Positions 46,250-54,134 of a stretch of DNA of 64,000 nt are shown here, piece by piece. Below the pieces are notes generated by a model. That model was given only the letters and a program-made list of their open reading frames with translations. It made no database searches and had not been told where the DNA came from. The DNA is from Ktedonobacteria bacterium (GTDB taxonomy: Bacteria > Chloroflexota > Ktedonobacteria > Ktedonobacterales > JACDGC01). Within the stretch, counting starts at the first letter, position 1. Every line of letters starts with the position of its first letter. A program made the position numbers and the translations under genes. Where the stretch lies: contig DAIDGU010000026.1 in assembly GCA_027459785.1 (NCBI GenBank), positions 116,057-180,056 of the forward strand, given 5' to 3'.

Positions 46250-46264
46250 TGATACACTGTCTCA
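46250..46264. promoter_or_regulatory. Fur/Zur/Mur-type operator, box 1
   Basis: TGATACACTGTCTCA is a 6-3-6 inverted repeat with one mismatch (TGATAC-ACT-GTCTCA). It lies at about +10 to +24 of the metal-transporter transcript and repeats the pattern of box 2, 45 bases away. Confidence 0.6.
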
Positions 46265-46280
46265 GTACCGGTATGTTTAA

Positions 46281-46310
46281 GAGATACCACAAACTGATAC
46301 GAAGTGTCAA
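46281..46310 (-). promoter_or_regulatory. Sigma70-type promoter of the metal-transporter operon
   Basis: On the minus strand TTGACA (46310-46305) and TATCTC (46286-46281) are 18 bases apart. Box 2 covers the -35 and box 1 lies just after the start, as expected for repression. Confidence 0.65.
46295..46309. promoter_or_regulatory. Fur/Zur/Mur-type operator, box 2
   Basis: TGATACGAAGTGTCA is a 6-3-6 inverted repeat with one mismatch (TGATAC-GAA-GTGTCA). It overlaps the -35 TTGACA of the metal-transporter promoter and lies about 60 bases upstream of the Fur-family ATG, so it could control both. Confidence 0.65.
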
Positions 46311-46368
46311 TACCAGTGGGGATGGATGCTCACGAGTGGTATGCTAGAGAGGAGTTAGGAGGGCAAGC

Positions 46369-46812
46369 ATGGAGATCAGCGTTGAGGCGATGCTGGATGC
46401 GATGAACCAGGCCGGCTTGCGATTGACTAAGCCCCGCCGGGCGCTGGCCGCGCAGGTGGCGGATTGGGCGCATGCCGACCAGGACTTCACCGCCGATGGC
46501 CTGTGGCATGCCGTGCGCGAACACGCGCCGGATGTCGGGCGCGCGACGGTCTTTCGCACCGTCGAAGTGCTGGCCGAGCTAGGCTTTCTGGACCGCATCA
46601 GCTTCGCCGACGGCAGCGAACGCTATCACGCCATCGCCCCCGGCACCCACCACCACCACCTGACCTGCGAGCAGTGCCATCGCGTCGTGGATGTCAGCGC
46701 GTGTGTCGCCCCCGACGTGCTCCGGCAGATCGCACTGCAAGCCGGCTTCGACCTTTCGGGCCATCGCGTCGAGATCTTTGGGCGCTGCCCGACGTGCCGC
46801 GACCAGGCGTAA
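46369..46812 (+). CDS. Fur-family metalloregulator (Zur/Mur/PerR-like)
   Basis: The 147-residue protein has the winged helix of Fur proteins (LTKPRRALAAQVADWAH, VGRATVFRTVEVLAELGFL), the regulatory cluster GTHHHHLTCEQCHRVVDV and the structural zinc site made by CEQC and CPTC. Presence of four His in a row and the Zn/Mn transporter next door favour a zinc or manganese regulator over iron. Two matching inverted repeats in the shared promoter region suggest it represses the transporter and perhaps itself when metal is plentiful. GGAGGG lies before ATG 46369. Confidence 0.92.
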   Translation: MEISVEAMLDAMNQAGLRLTKPRRALAAQVADWAHADQDFTADGLWHAVREHAPDVGRATVFRTVEVLAELGFLDRISFADGSERYHAIAPGTHHHHLTCEQCHRVVDVSACVAPDVLRQIALQAGFDLSGHRVEIFGRCPTCRDQA

Positions 46813-46828
46813 ATCGGAAAACACCCTC

Positions 46829-46857
46829 TTGACGATGAGCGGGCAAGCACGTACCAT
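46829..46857 (+). promoter_or_regulatory. Sigma70-type promoter of the methyltransferase-NUDIX pair
   Basis: TTGACG (46829-46834) and TACCAT (46852-46857) are 17 bases apart, with the start about 38 bases before ATG 46904. Confidence 0.55.
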
Positions 46858-46903
46858 AGATGCACACCGTTGAGTGTGTGGCCTGAAAGAGAAGAGGGTG
46901 GAC

Positions 46904-47833
46904 ATGGGACTGTTTTCCTGGTGGCGGCGCGAGCAGAAGCCGTTGTTGGTGACGGCGGAGGCGAACCCGCGCGGCTTCAAGTGGATCGCGGGGCGGCGCA
47001 TCGCCAATGAGTCGGCGTATGCCCTGCCGAATGATTTGACCGAGAGTGAACGCCTGAATCTGCAACATTATGTCATTCGTTTCGCTATGCGCGGCAACTA
47101 CGTCGTGCCGTTCTGGCGCATGAACACACGCCCGAAGGACATTCTGGACGTTGCGTGCGGGTCCGGGCGCTGGGGCGCGGAGATGGCCTATGAGTTCCCT
47201 GAAGCAAATGTCGTGGGCATCGACATCGTCGCGCCGGATGCCACCAGCCCGTCGGTGACGCTGGGCCGGCCCACCGCGCCGGATAATTACGTGTTGTTGC
47301 AGGGCGACGTGCGCCAGGGGCTACCCTTCCCCGACAACTCGTTCGACTTCGTGCATATGCGCTTCCTGGTGGTCGCCATCGCCGCCGCCGACTGGCCCGC
47401 GCTGGTGCGGGAGGTCGTGCGTGTCACGCGGCCCGGCGGGTGGATCGAGCTGGTGGATACGGTGATGCGCGATGCCGTCGGCTCGCCGGAACACCAGCAG
47501 TTCTTCGCGTGGTTCAGCAAGATGACGGCCACGCGCGGCTACGATGTCGCCGCTGGCGAACATATCGCCGAGCGTCTGCACGCTGCCGGCCTGGCGAACA
47601 TCAAGAGTTACCGGCTGGATGTTCCCATCGGCGACTGGGGCGGGCGCATCGGCACCTTGATGCGCCTGGATGTCGAGGCCGCCGTCACCGGCATCATCGC
47701 GCCCCTGACGCAATACAAAATGGCGACGTTGGAAGAGGCCCAGGCGGTGCAGCGCGGCATGAGTGAGGCGATGAAGACCTATCGCGGCAGCATCCAACCC
47801 TTCTACGTCGCCTATGGTCAGAAGCCGAGATGA
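46904..47833 (+). CDS. Class I SAM-dependent methyltransferase
   Basis: The 309-residue protein has the Rossmann motifs ILDVACGSGRWGAEMAYEFP (SAM motif I), NVVGIDIV (motif II acidic residue), LLQGDVRQGLPFPDNSFDFV (motif III/IV) and VRVTRPGGWIELVD (motif V). The arrangement is that of UbiE/COQ5-like small-molecule methyltransferases. Substrate is unknown. The short Trp/Arg-rich N-terminus (MGLFSWWRREQK) resembles a membrane-surface anchor. GAAGAGGG precedes the start. Its stop overlaps the NUDIX gene (ATGA), so the two are translationally coupled. Confidence 0.9.
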   Translation: MGLFSWWRREQKPLLVTAEANPRGFKWIAGRRIANESAYALPNDLTESERLNLQHYVIRFAMRGNYVVPFWRMNTRPKDILDVACGSGRWGAEMAYEFPEANVVGIDIVAPDATSPSVTLGRPTAPDNYVLLQGDVRQGLPFPDNSFDFVHMRFLVVAIAAADWPALVREVVRVTRPGGWIELVDTVMRDAVGSPEHQQFFAWFSKMTATRGYDVAAGEHIAERLHAAGLANIKSYRLDVPIGDWGGRIGTLMRLDVEAAVTGIIAPLTQYKMATLEEAQAVQRGMSEAMKTYRGSIQPFYVAYGQKPR

Positions 47834-48405
47834 GTGATGAACGTCTTGCCCGCCCCGCTGGTGATGCGCCGGCTAGCCCGTGGCGCACGCTGGCCGCGCG
47901 CGAAACCTACCGCAATCCCTGGTTGATCGTGACGGAATATACTGTCATTCGCCCTGATGGCCAGCCGGGCATTTATGGCGTGGTCGATCCGGGGGATAAT
48001 GCTACCATCGTCGCGCTGGATGCCGCGCAGCGCGTGCTGCTGGTGCGCGACTTCGTTTACCCGATGCAGGCGTGGGCGTGGGCGCTGCCGAGCGGCATGG
48101 TGGAGGCGGGGGAAGCGCCCGCTGTGGCGGCGGCGCGGGAACTACGCGAGGAGGGTGGCTTGGTCGCGGACCAATGGGACGACCTGGGTGCCTATTGGAC
48201 GACGCCCGGCATCGCCGCGCAGACCAGCTATCTTTACCTCGCACGCGGGCTGACGCCGGTGGCGGCGCAACCGGAGCCGACCGAGGTCATCACACGCCGC
48301 TGGGTGGCGCTGGATGAGGCGCTGGCCCTCTGCGCGCAGGGGGCGATCCGCCACGCGCTGGCGGTGCTGGCGCTGCACTTGACCCGCGCGCACCTCGCCC
48401 GCTGA
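47830..48405 (+). CDS. NUDIX hydrolase, ADP-ribose pyrophosphatase-like
   Basis: The 191-residue enzyme has a full NUDIX box, GMVEAGEAPAVAAARELREE followed by GG, which binds Mg and cleaves a nucleoside diphosphate linked to X. VVDPGDNATIVALD and QAWAWALPSG before the box and the TTPGIAAQTSYLYLARGL strand after it fit ADP-ribose or GDP-mannose pyrophosphatases. It follows the methyltransferase with a 4-base overlap. Confidence 0.9.
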   Translation: MSDERLARPAGDAPASPWRTLAARETYRNPWLIVTEYTVIRPDGQPGIYGVVDPGDNATIVALDAAQRVLLVRDFVYPMQAWAWALPSGMVEAGEAPAVAAARELREEGGLVADQWDDLGAYWTTPGIAAQTSYLYLARGLTPVAAQPEPTEVITRRWVALDEALALCAQGAIRHALAVLALHLTRAHLAR

Positions 48406-48668
48406 TGCCGCTCCGGCGCGCTGCCGCCCGTCCGTACACGCGCGGTACCTGTGTACGGGCATGTCGCTCGTTACCATCGCGCGCATACAAATTTTACCCT
48501 AAAAATTGTGACATTGCGCATAGGCCAACACGTGCAGCCCACCCCGCTTCCGGCGTACAATCTACACAGGGATACCGAATACAAGGACACGGCGCATCCC
48601 CAGTAGCAATCGGCCATCATGCGCTATCGTCGCAGGTCCGTCGTCAGAAAGAGCGGGAGGAAGATTCC
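48406..48668. other. Gene-free stretch upstream of the DksA-like gene
   Basis: The 263 bases contain the AT-rich AAATTTTACCCTAAAAATTG near 48491-48510 and GTACAATC near 48554, a possible -10, but no good -35 at the right distance. CGGGAGG at its end is the ribosome site of the DksA-like gene. Confidence 0.4.
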
Positions 48669-49070
48669 ATGACACCAGAAGCATTACAGCACGCGCGCGA
48701 ACGGCTGGAGGGGATGCGCGCCGAGCAAGAGGCGATCATCGCCGATATGACCACCGGCGAGGAGCAGGTCATCCCTAGCGATCCCCATCATGCCGGCGAT
48801 TTTTCGGACGACAGTGCTGACGACGCGGATGCGATGTCCGATGCCGAGACGAATATGGCGCTCGTCGAGAATGCGCGCGAGATCCTGGACCAGATCACGA
48901 CCGCACTGGCTCGCATCGACGCTGGCACCTACGGCCTGTGCGCGATCTGCGGCAAGCCCATCGACGAACGTCGCCTGGCCGTCCTGCCCTATGCGCAGTA
49001 TTGCCTGGACGACCAGCGCAAGCAGGAAGAACTGGCGGGTGCCACAACGCCGCCCGCCCCACCGGTTTAA
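48669..49070 (+). CDS. TraR/DksA-type zinc-finger protein
   Basis: The 133-residue protein has an N-terminal coiled coil (ALQHARERLEGMRAEQEAII and ALVENAREILDQITTALARI) with an acidic tip between the helices (DFSDDSADDADAMSD), and a C-terminal zinc finger GLCAICGKPIDERRLAVLPY ending in QYCLDDQ. DksA-like proteins enter the RNA polymerase secondary channel and change initiation with ppGpp. The finger has three Cys; the fourth ligand position is Asp, as in several shorter DksA-like proteins. GGGAGG lies 8 bases before ATG 48669, which is preferred to a longer frame. Confidence 0.9.
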   Translation: MTPEALQHARERLEGMRAEQEAIIADMTTGEEQVIPSDPHHAGDFSDDSADDADAMSDAETNMALVENAREILDQITTALARIDAGTYGLCAICGKPIDERRLAVLPYAQYCLDDQRKQEELAGATTPPAPPV

Positions 49071-49130
49071 GGGCAGCGGATCACATGCCTGCTAGTCCTG
49101 AGAATTAGGCATTGTACATAACAGGCCCGG

Positions 49131-49262
49131 ACAGACAGGAATGTCTGTCCTCCGGAGATATAAAATGTCTGTCCTCCGGGGGTATGACAGACAGGAATGT
49201 TTGTCCTCCGAGGATATGACCGGCAGGAATGTCTGTCCTCCGAGGGGTATGGCCGGCAGGTT
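49131..49262. repeat. Tandem palindromic repeats (CAGGAATGTCTGTCCTCC family)
   Basis: Four units of about 28-36 bases, each with an RACAGGAATGTCTGTCCTCCG core or a shortened form, lie in tandem, separated by GAGGATATGACNG-like linkers. The units are palindromic (GACAGacattcCTGTC type) and show no unique spacers, so this is not CRISPR. It follows the DksA-like gene. Confidence 0.85.
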
Positions 49263-49301
49263 GGCCGTCGATACACGGAGCCATGATTTGACAAGGGTAG
49301 C

Positions 49302-49340
49302 AGGCGCGTGGCCTTCCAATCCACGCGCCTTGCGCTTTTT
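49302..49340 (+). terminator. Rho-independent terminator after the DksA-like gene
   Basis: AGGCGCGTGG (49302-49311) pairs with CCACGCGCCT (49321-49330) around a 9-base loop, followed by TGCGCTTTTT. It is the clearest intrinsic terminator on the plus strand, located 230 bases past the DksA-like stop, beyond the repeats. Confidence 0.8.
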
Positions 49341-49433
49341 ATGCTGGCACGTTTGGTGCGGATTCGCGCTCTACATGAGAAATATGCTACGATATAGGTA
49401 GTGTGGATGCGACGAAGGGATGGACAAACACCG

Positions 49434-50543
49434 ATGGCGACGACGAAACGATCTGGGAAGTCGGGGCGGGGCAATCTGTTTTCCGTCAATAATCTGCTGA
49501 AGATCCCCTCTTCACTGGGGACGCTGCGCGGTTTCATGGACGCCGTGAACTGGAAGGCGGCGGAAGACGACGTGCAGCGCGACTTGCAGCGCAAGGTCGT
49601 CATCACCGGCCTGGCCAATGCCGGCAAGTCCACTCTTTTTAATAAACTGCGCGGCAAATATCAGTCCGTTGTTTCGTCCACGCCTGGCACGACGCAATCG
49701 CTGATCCACGGCTTGTTTGGTCCCTTCACGCTCGTCGATACCCCCGGCCACCTGCCCGACATGCAAGAGACCGGCGCGAAGGATGCCGCCGTTATCGTGA
49801 TGTTGCTGGACGGCACGAAACCGTTGCGCCCGGACGACCGCAAGCTTTTCGAGCGGCTGCAATCCCTGAAACGCCCGCTGCTGGTGGTGATGAACAAAGC
49901 CGACTTGGTACGCGGCAATCCTGAAACGGCGGCGGCATCCTTCGCCGCGCAACTCGGCGTGGATGATGTCATCCCGATCTCAGCTATCACCGGCGCGAAC
50001 ATCACCAGCGACCTCATCCCCACGATCATCGACGCCAGCCCCGAAGCGGCGCTCGCCATCGGCAAGAGCCTGCCGGAATATCGGCGCACCGCCGCTGAGA
50101 AAGTGATACGCAACGCGGCGCTGGTCTGCCTGGCGGCAGGTTTGGAGCCGATCCCGCTGGTCGATATCCCCGTTATCCTCGGCGCGCAGATCCGCATGGT
50201 GCTGCGGCTGGGCGCGATGTATGGCGAGCCGCTCAGCAGCCAGCATGTGCGCGAATTACTGGGGGCGATGGCCGGCAGTCTGGCATTTCGCTACCTGGCA
50301 GAAGAAGCGGCCAAGGCGGTGCCGTTCGGTGGCGATCTCGTTTCCGGCGCAATCGCGGGCGCGGGGACGTGGGCGATTGGCGCGGTGACGTTGGAGTATT
50401 ATGAGAGCGACAAAAAGCTGACTGGTCCGCAGATGCGTGCGATCTTCAACCGCGTCTATACCCGCTTGCGCACGCAGCAACGCGACGCACACACCCGCGC
50501 CGACCTGCAATTCCCTCAGCGCGTCGAGATCGACGACGAGTGA
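49434..50543 (+). CDS. Era/MnmE-like GTPase with hydrophobic C-terminal domain
   Basis: The 369-residue protein has a G domain with GLANAGKST (G1, 59-67), a Thr-rich G2 (STPGTTQS), DTPGH (G3), NKAD (G4) and ISAIT (G5). The C-terminal part (about 215-330) has LAAGLEPIPLVDIPVILGAQIR and repeated Ala/Gly-rich helices, as in DUF697-containing membrane-associated GTPases. It may bind the membrane; function is unknown. The start at ATG 49434 follows AAGGGA by 13 bases; a GTG start at 49401 (11 codons earlier) is an alternative. Confidence 0.88.
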   Translation: MATTKRSGKSGRGNLFSVNNLLKIPSSLGTLRGFMDAVNWKAAEDDVQRDLQRKVVITGLANAGKSTLFNKLRGKYQSVVSSTPGTTQSLIHGLFGPFTLVDTPGHLPDMQETGAKDAAVIVMLLDGTKPLRPDDRKLFERLQSLKRPLLVVMNKADLVRGNPETAAASFAAQLGVDDVIPISAITGANITSDLIPTIIDASPEAALAIGKSLPEYRRTAAEKVIRNAALVCLAAGLEPIPLVDIPVILGAQIRMVLRLGAMYGEPLSSQHVRELLGAMAGSLAFRYLAEEAAKAVPFGGDLVSGAIAGAGTWAIGAVTLEYYESDKKLTGPQMRAIFNRVYTRLRTQQRDAHTRADLQFPQRVEIDDE

Positions 50544-50572
50544 TGCCGGCGGACGGCAGGCGCGCACACGCA

Positions 50573-50651
50573 AGCCACGAAGCAGCGCGAAAATTTTCAG
50601 CAAGGGTCGCGTGATGCGCTTTTGTGATCTTCAGGACGTTGCGTGGCCTGC
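50573..50651. repeat. Inverted repeat of the CACGCAAGCCACG type
   Basis: CACGCAAGCCACG (about 50567-50579) pairs with CGTGGCCTGCGTG (about 50642-50654), one mismatch, with GCGAAAATTTTC inside. It belongs with the ACACGAA inverted repeats at 27824 and 40190. A weak -35/-10 pair may lie just after it, before the glucosidase gene. Confidence 0.6.
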
Positions 50652-50712
50652 GTGAGCGCTACATTGAATTTGTCAATTTATCGAGTAATTCTTGGCGGAG
50701 GTAAACATATCC

Positions 50713-52068
50713 ATGACCCAGGCCACTCCCCGCGAACCCCGTGCCGGACGCGCCTTCCTGTGGGGGACCGCGACGGCGGCATACCAGATCGAGGGAGCCT
50801 ATAACGTGGATGGCAAGGGGCCGTCCATCTGGGATACTTTCACGCATACGCCGGGCAAGACCGAGCGCGGCGAGACGGGCGATGTGGCGTGCGATCATTA
50901 TCATCGCTGGGAGCATGACCTGGACCTGATGGCAGAGATGGGCTTGCGCGCCTACCGCTTCTCGCTCGCCTGGACGCGCATTCTGCCCCAGGGGCGCGGC
51001 ACGGTCAACCCCGCCGGGTTGGATTTCTATGATCATCTGGTCGATGGTTTGTTGGCGCGCAACATCGTCCCCTTCGTCACGCTTTACCATTGGGATCTGC
51101 CCCAGGCGCTGCAAGACAAAGGCGGCTGGGTCAATCGTGACACGGCTCGCTCGTTTCAAGACTACGCGGATGTGGTGACGCGCCGGCTGGGCGACCGCGT
51201 GAAAAACTGGATCACGCTCAACGAGCCGTTCATCGCGGCGGATCATGGGCATGTCTCCGGCGAGCATGCGCCAGGGCTGCATGATTATACGCTCTATTTT
51301 CCCGTGACGCATCACCTGTTGTTGGCGCATGGCCTGGGCTTGCAGCCGATCCGCGAGAACGTGAACGGCGCGCAGGTGGGCATCGCTTTCAGCCTGGCCG
51401 AGATTCAGCCGGCGACGGACCGCGACGAAGACATCGAGGCGGCGACGCGCTGCGATGCTTACATGAACGGCGCGTATCTGGAAAGCACGCTGCGCGGGCG
51501 CTATCCCGCGCTCATCGCTGAACAGATGCCCATCGATCTCATCCAAAGTGGCGACATGGCGACGATCAGCGGCAAGACCGATCTCATCGGCATCAATTAC
51601 TACATGCGCTTGCTGGCCCAGGCGGCGCCTACCGCCTATGGCGGTTTCACCATCGCGCCCTGGCCCCCCGGCCCGCGCACGGAGATGGGCTGGGAGCAGT
51701 ACCCCGCCGGTCTGGCCACTTGGGTGCGCCGCCTGGCCACGGACTACCCGGACCACGATCTCTACATCACGGAGAACGGTGCGGCCTTCTCCGACACGTT
51801 GGACGACGCGCATCAGGTTCACGATCCGCAGCGGGTGAATTACCTACGCGAACACACACGCGCCGCCCTAACGGCGCTGGCGGCGATGGATGCGCGCCTC
51901 AAAGGCTACTTCGTCTGGTCCTTCCTGGATAATTTCGAGTGGGCGTACGGTACGCGGCCCCGCTTCGGGCTGGTGTATACCGATTACGCCACGCAAGCGC
52001 GTTATATCAAAGAGAGCGGGCGCTGGTATGCCCGGCTGATCGAGGCCGGTGCGCCCGATGACATCTGA
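50713..52068 (+). CDS. GH1 family beta-glucosidase
   Basis: The 451-residue enzyme is a retaining glycoside hydrolase family 1 member. FLWGTATAAYQIEGA is the N-terminal signature, TLNEP holds the acid/base Glu 171 and ITENG the nucleophile Glu 354. AFLWGTATAAYQ and GPSIWDTF place it with bacterial BglA/BglB enzymes acting on beta-glucosides and often beta-galactosides. No signal peptide, so it is cytoplasmic. GGAGG lies 11 bases before ATG 50713; a TTG start would swallow this site. Its stop overlaps the recN start by one base. Confidence 0.95.
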   Translation: MTQATPREPRAGRAFLWGTATAAYQIEGAYNVDGKGPSIWDTFTHTPGKTERGETGDVACDHYHRWEHDLDLMAEMGLRAYRFSLAWTRILPQGRGTVNPAGLDFYDHLVDGLLARNIVPFVTLYHWDLPQALQDKGGWVNRDTARSFQDYADVVTRRLGDRVKNWITLNEPFIAADHGHVSGEHAPGLHDYTLYFPVTHHLLLAHGLGLQPIRENVNGAQVGIAFSLAEIQPATDRDEDIEAATRCDAYMNGAYLESTLRGRYPALIAEQMPIDLIQSGDMATISGKTDLIGINYYMRLLAQAAPTAYGGFTIAPWPPGPRTEMGWEQYPAGLATWVRRLATDYPDHDLYITENGAAFSDTLDDAHQVHDPQRVNYLREHTRAALTALAAMDARLKGYFVWSFLDNFEWAYGTRPRFGLVYTDYATQARYIKESGRWYARLIEAGAPDDI

Positions 52069-54119
52069 TGTTGCAAGAACTGGCGATCACTGATTTTGCG
52101 ATCATTCAGGCCGTCCGCCTGCGCTTCACCGAAGGGCTGGTGATCTTCACCGGCGAGACGGGCGCGGGCAAATCGATTGTCCTCGACGCCATCGGCGCGC
52201 TGCTGGGCGAACGCACCGGCGCGGATGTCGTGCGGGCGGGCGCGCCCCGCGCCATCGTCGAGGGCATCTTCACGCTGCCGTGGCTGCGGCCCCATCCCCC
52301 GGCCCCCTCCCCATCTCTGATGGAGAGGGGGAGATCAAATAATGAGGATGCGATCATATCTGCTGCGCCAATGTCCTCAGCCCGAAGGGGTTCCGGTTCC
52401 GAGCCGGGGGGTTTAACCCCCGGCGACCGCACGGCGAACGGGAATGCTGTCGGTGAAGATACGGAGGAGCAGGCCGATCCGCGTCGGCAGGTGATCGATT
52501 TATTGCAGGAATATGGGTTGGAGGGGGATGACGATAGCGTGATCGTCACGCGCGAGATCGCGGCGAACGGGCGCGGCGTGGCGCGCGTGAATGGGCGCGC
52601 GGTGCCGGTGAGCGTGCTGGCGCGGCTGGGCGCGTTGCTGGTGGATGTGCATGGACAGGGCGCGCATCTGTCGCTGTTGCATCCCGAACAGCACGTCAAT
52701 TTCCTGGATCGCTATGCCGAAACGCTGCCGCAGCGCGCCGCGCTGGCCCAGGCCGTGCGCCATTGGCAGGCACTGCGCCGCGAGGTGGCGACGCTGCGCC
52801 GCGACGAGCGCGAATTGGAGCGCCGCGCCGAACTCTTGCGCTATCAGGTCGATGAGATCAGCACCGCCGACCTGCATCCCGGTGAGATCGCCGAACTGGA
52901 ACAGGAGCGCACCGTCTTGGCGAACGCCGAGCGGCTGGGCGAACTGGCGCTGACGGCGCACGCCACGCTGGCCGGCGCGGACGATGGCGAGACGGCTGGC
53001 GCGCTGGATTTGCTCAATAGCGCCCACCGCGCCTTGAGCGAACTGGCGCGCATCGACGCGACCCTGGACACAACGCTGGCCGCCTTCGACGAGTGTCGCT
53101 ATCAACTCGAAGACATCGCCGCGACGGTGCGCGACTATCGTGAGCGCGTGGAGGCCGACCCCGCCCACCTGGCCGCCGTCGAAGAGCGGCTGGACCGCAT
53201 CAATCGTTTGCGCCGCAAGTATGGCGCGACCATCGAGGAGATCCTGGCTTACGGTGAGGTAGCGGCGACGGAATTGGCGCAGATCGAACACCGCGACGAG
53301 CGCATCGCCGACCTCGAACGCGCCATCGAACAGCAGCGTCAGGAAATCGGCCAGCAAGCCACTGCCCTCAGCGCACGCCGCCAGGCCGCCGCCGTCGCCA
53401 TGTCCGCCGCGCTGGAAGCCGCGCTGGACCACCTGAATATGCGCCAGGCACGCTTTCTGGTGCAGATCGAGCAGCGGCCCGACCCGGAGGGCGTGCCGTT
53501 CGGCACGGGTGAGCGCGTCGGTGTGACGCCGACCGGGGCGGATCGCGTCGAGTTCTTGATCGCGCCGAATCCTGGGGAGCCGCCGCGCCCGCTGGCGCGT
53601 ATCGCCTCCGGCGGCGAGACGGCACGCTTGATGCTCGCGCTGAAAACGATCCTGGCGGGGGCAGATGCCACGCCCACGCTGATCTTCGATGAGATCGATG
53701 CCGGCATCAGCGGCCTGACGGGGCAGATCGTCGGCGAGATGTTATGGCAACTGGCGCGCGGGCATCAGGTGATCTGCGTGACCCATCTGCCGCAGATGGC
53801 CGCTTTCGGCGATCAGCACTGGCACGTGGCCAAGCGTGTCGTGGCCGACCGCACCAGCACCGTCGTCACTGACCTCGATGCCCCAGCCCGCACGCTGGAG
53901 ATCGCGCAGATGCTGGGGGGCGTCGCCACCGCCTCCGCCGCGCGCAACGCCGCCGAGTTGCTGGACCGCGCCGCCGCCTGGAAGAACGAGCAGCCGGTTA
54001 CCGCCGCGCCCTCCCATGCGCCACCGACCGACGCCGCCACGAACGGCCACGCCATCACCAACGGCGCTGACCAGGCAAAATCTGGGAATAAGCGACGCGC
54101 CAAGCAGCAACCGGCGTAG
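52068..54119 (+). CDS. recN: DNA repair protein RecN with in-frame repeat insertion
   Basis: RecN is an SMC-like ATPase for double-strand break repair. The 683-residue protein has Walker A GETGAGKS (29-36), NGRAVPVSVLARLGALLVDVHGQGAH, a coiled coil (about 220-480), the signature LARIASGGETARLMLALK, Walker B TLIFDEIDAGISG and VICVTHLPQMAAFGDQHW. All catalytic motifs are present. The family norm is about 550-580 residues. Extra length comes from residues about 71-138, which lie in the ATPase head between strand VEGIFTL and QVIDLLQEYG and match two dispersed repeat families, and from a Pro/Ala/Asn tail of about 35 residues. The start ATG overlaps the glucosidase stop (TGATG). The insertion keeps the frame, so the gene is probably functional. 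Confidence 0.95.
   Translation: MLQELAITDFAIIQAVRLRFTEGLVIFTGETGAGKSIVLDAIGALLGERTGADVVRAGAPRAIVEGIFTLPWLRPHPPAPSPSLMERGRSNNEDAIISAAPMSSARRGSGSEPGGLTPGDRTANGNAVGEDTEEQADPRRQVIDLLQEYGLEGDDDSVIVTREIAANGRGVARVNGRAVPVSVLARLGALLVDVHGQGAHLSLLHPEQHVNFLDRYAETLPQRAALAQAVRHWQALRREVATLRRDERELERRAELLRYQVDEISTADLHPGEIAELEQERTVLANAERLGELALTAHATLAGADDGETAGALDLLNSAHRALSELARIDATLDTTLAAFDECRYQLEDIAATVRDYRERVEADPAHLAAVEERLDRINRLRRKYGATIEEILAYGEVAATELAQIEHRDERIADLERAIEQQRQEIGQQATALSARRQAAAVAMSAALEAALDHLNMRQARFLVQIEQRPDPEGVPFGTGERVGVTPTGADRVEFLIAPNPGEPPRPLARIASGGETARLMLALKTILAGADATPTLIFDEIDAGISGLTGQIVGEMLWQLARGHQVICVTHLPQMAAFGDQHWHVAKRVVADRTSTVVTDLDAPARTLEIAQMLGGVATASAARNAAELLDRAAAWKNEQPVTAAPSHAPPTDAATNGHAITNGADQAKSGNKRRAKQQPA
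52290..52331 (+). repeat. In-frame copy of the CCCCTCCCCATC repeat in recN
   Basis: CCCCATCCCCCGGCCCCCTC, then CCCATCTCTGATGGAGAGGG. It matches 11079-11121, 37449-37520 and 59078-59127 and here encodes RecN residues 75-88 (PHPPAPSPSLMERG). Confidence 0.9.
52379..52436 (-). repeat. In-frame copy of the CCCGGCTCGGAA repeat in recN
   Basis: Reversed relative to the copies at 14092, 18438 and 39098: on the minus strand CGCCGTGCGGTCGCCGGGGG, TTAAACCCC, CCGGCTCGGAACCGGAACCC, CTTCGGGCTG. It encodes RecN residues about 104-123 (ARRGSGSEPGGLTPGDRTA). Confidence 0.9.
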
Positions 54120-54134
54120 TCAACGATGAGCTGA

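Noticed and set aside
49131..49262. Short palindromic repeats as a CRISPR array
   Set aside because: Linkers between units are related to each other and irregular in length; no cas genes.
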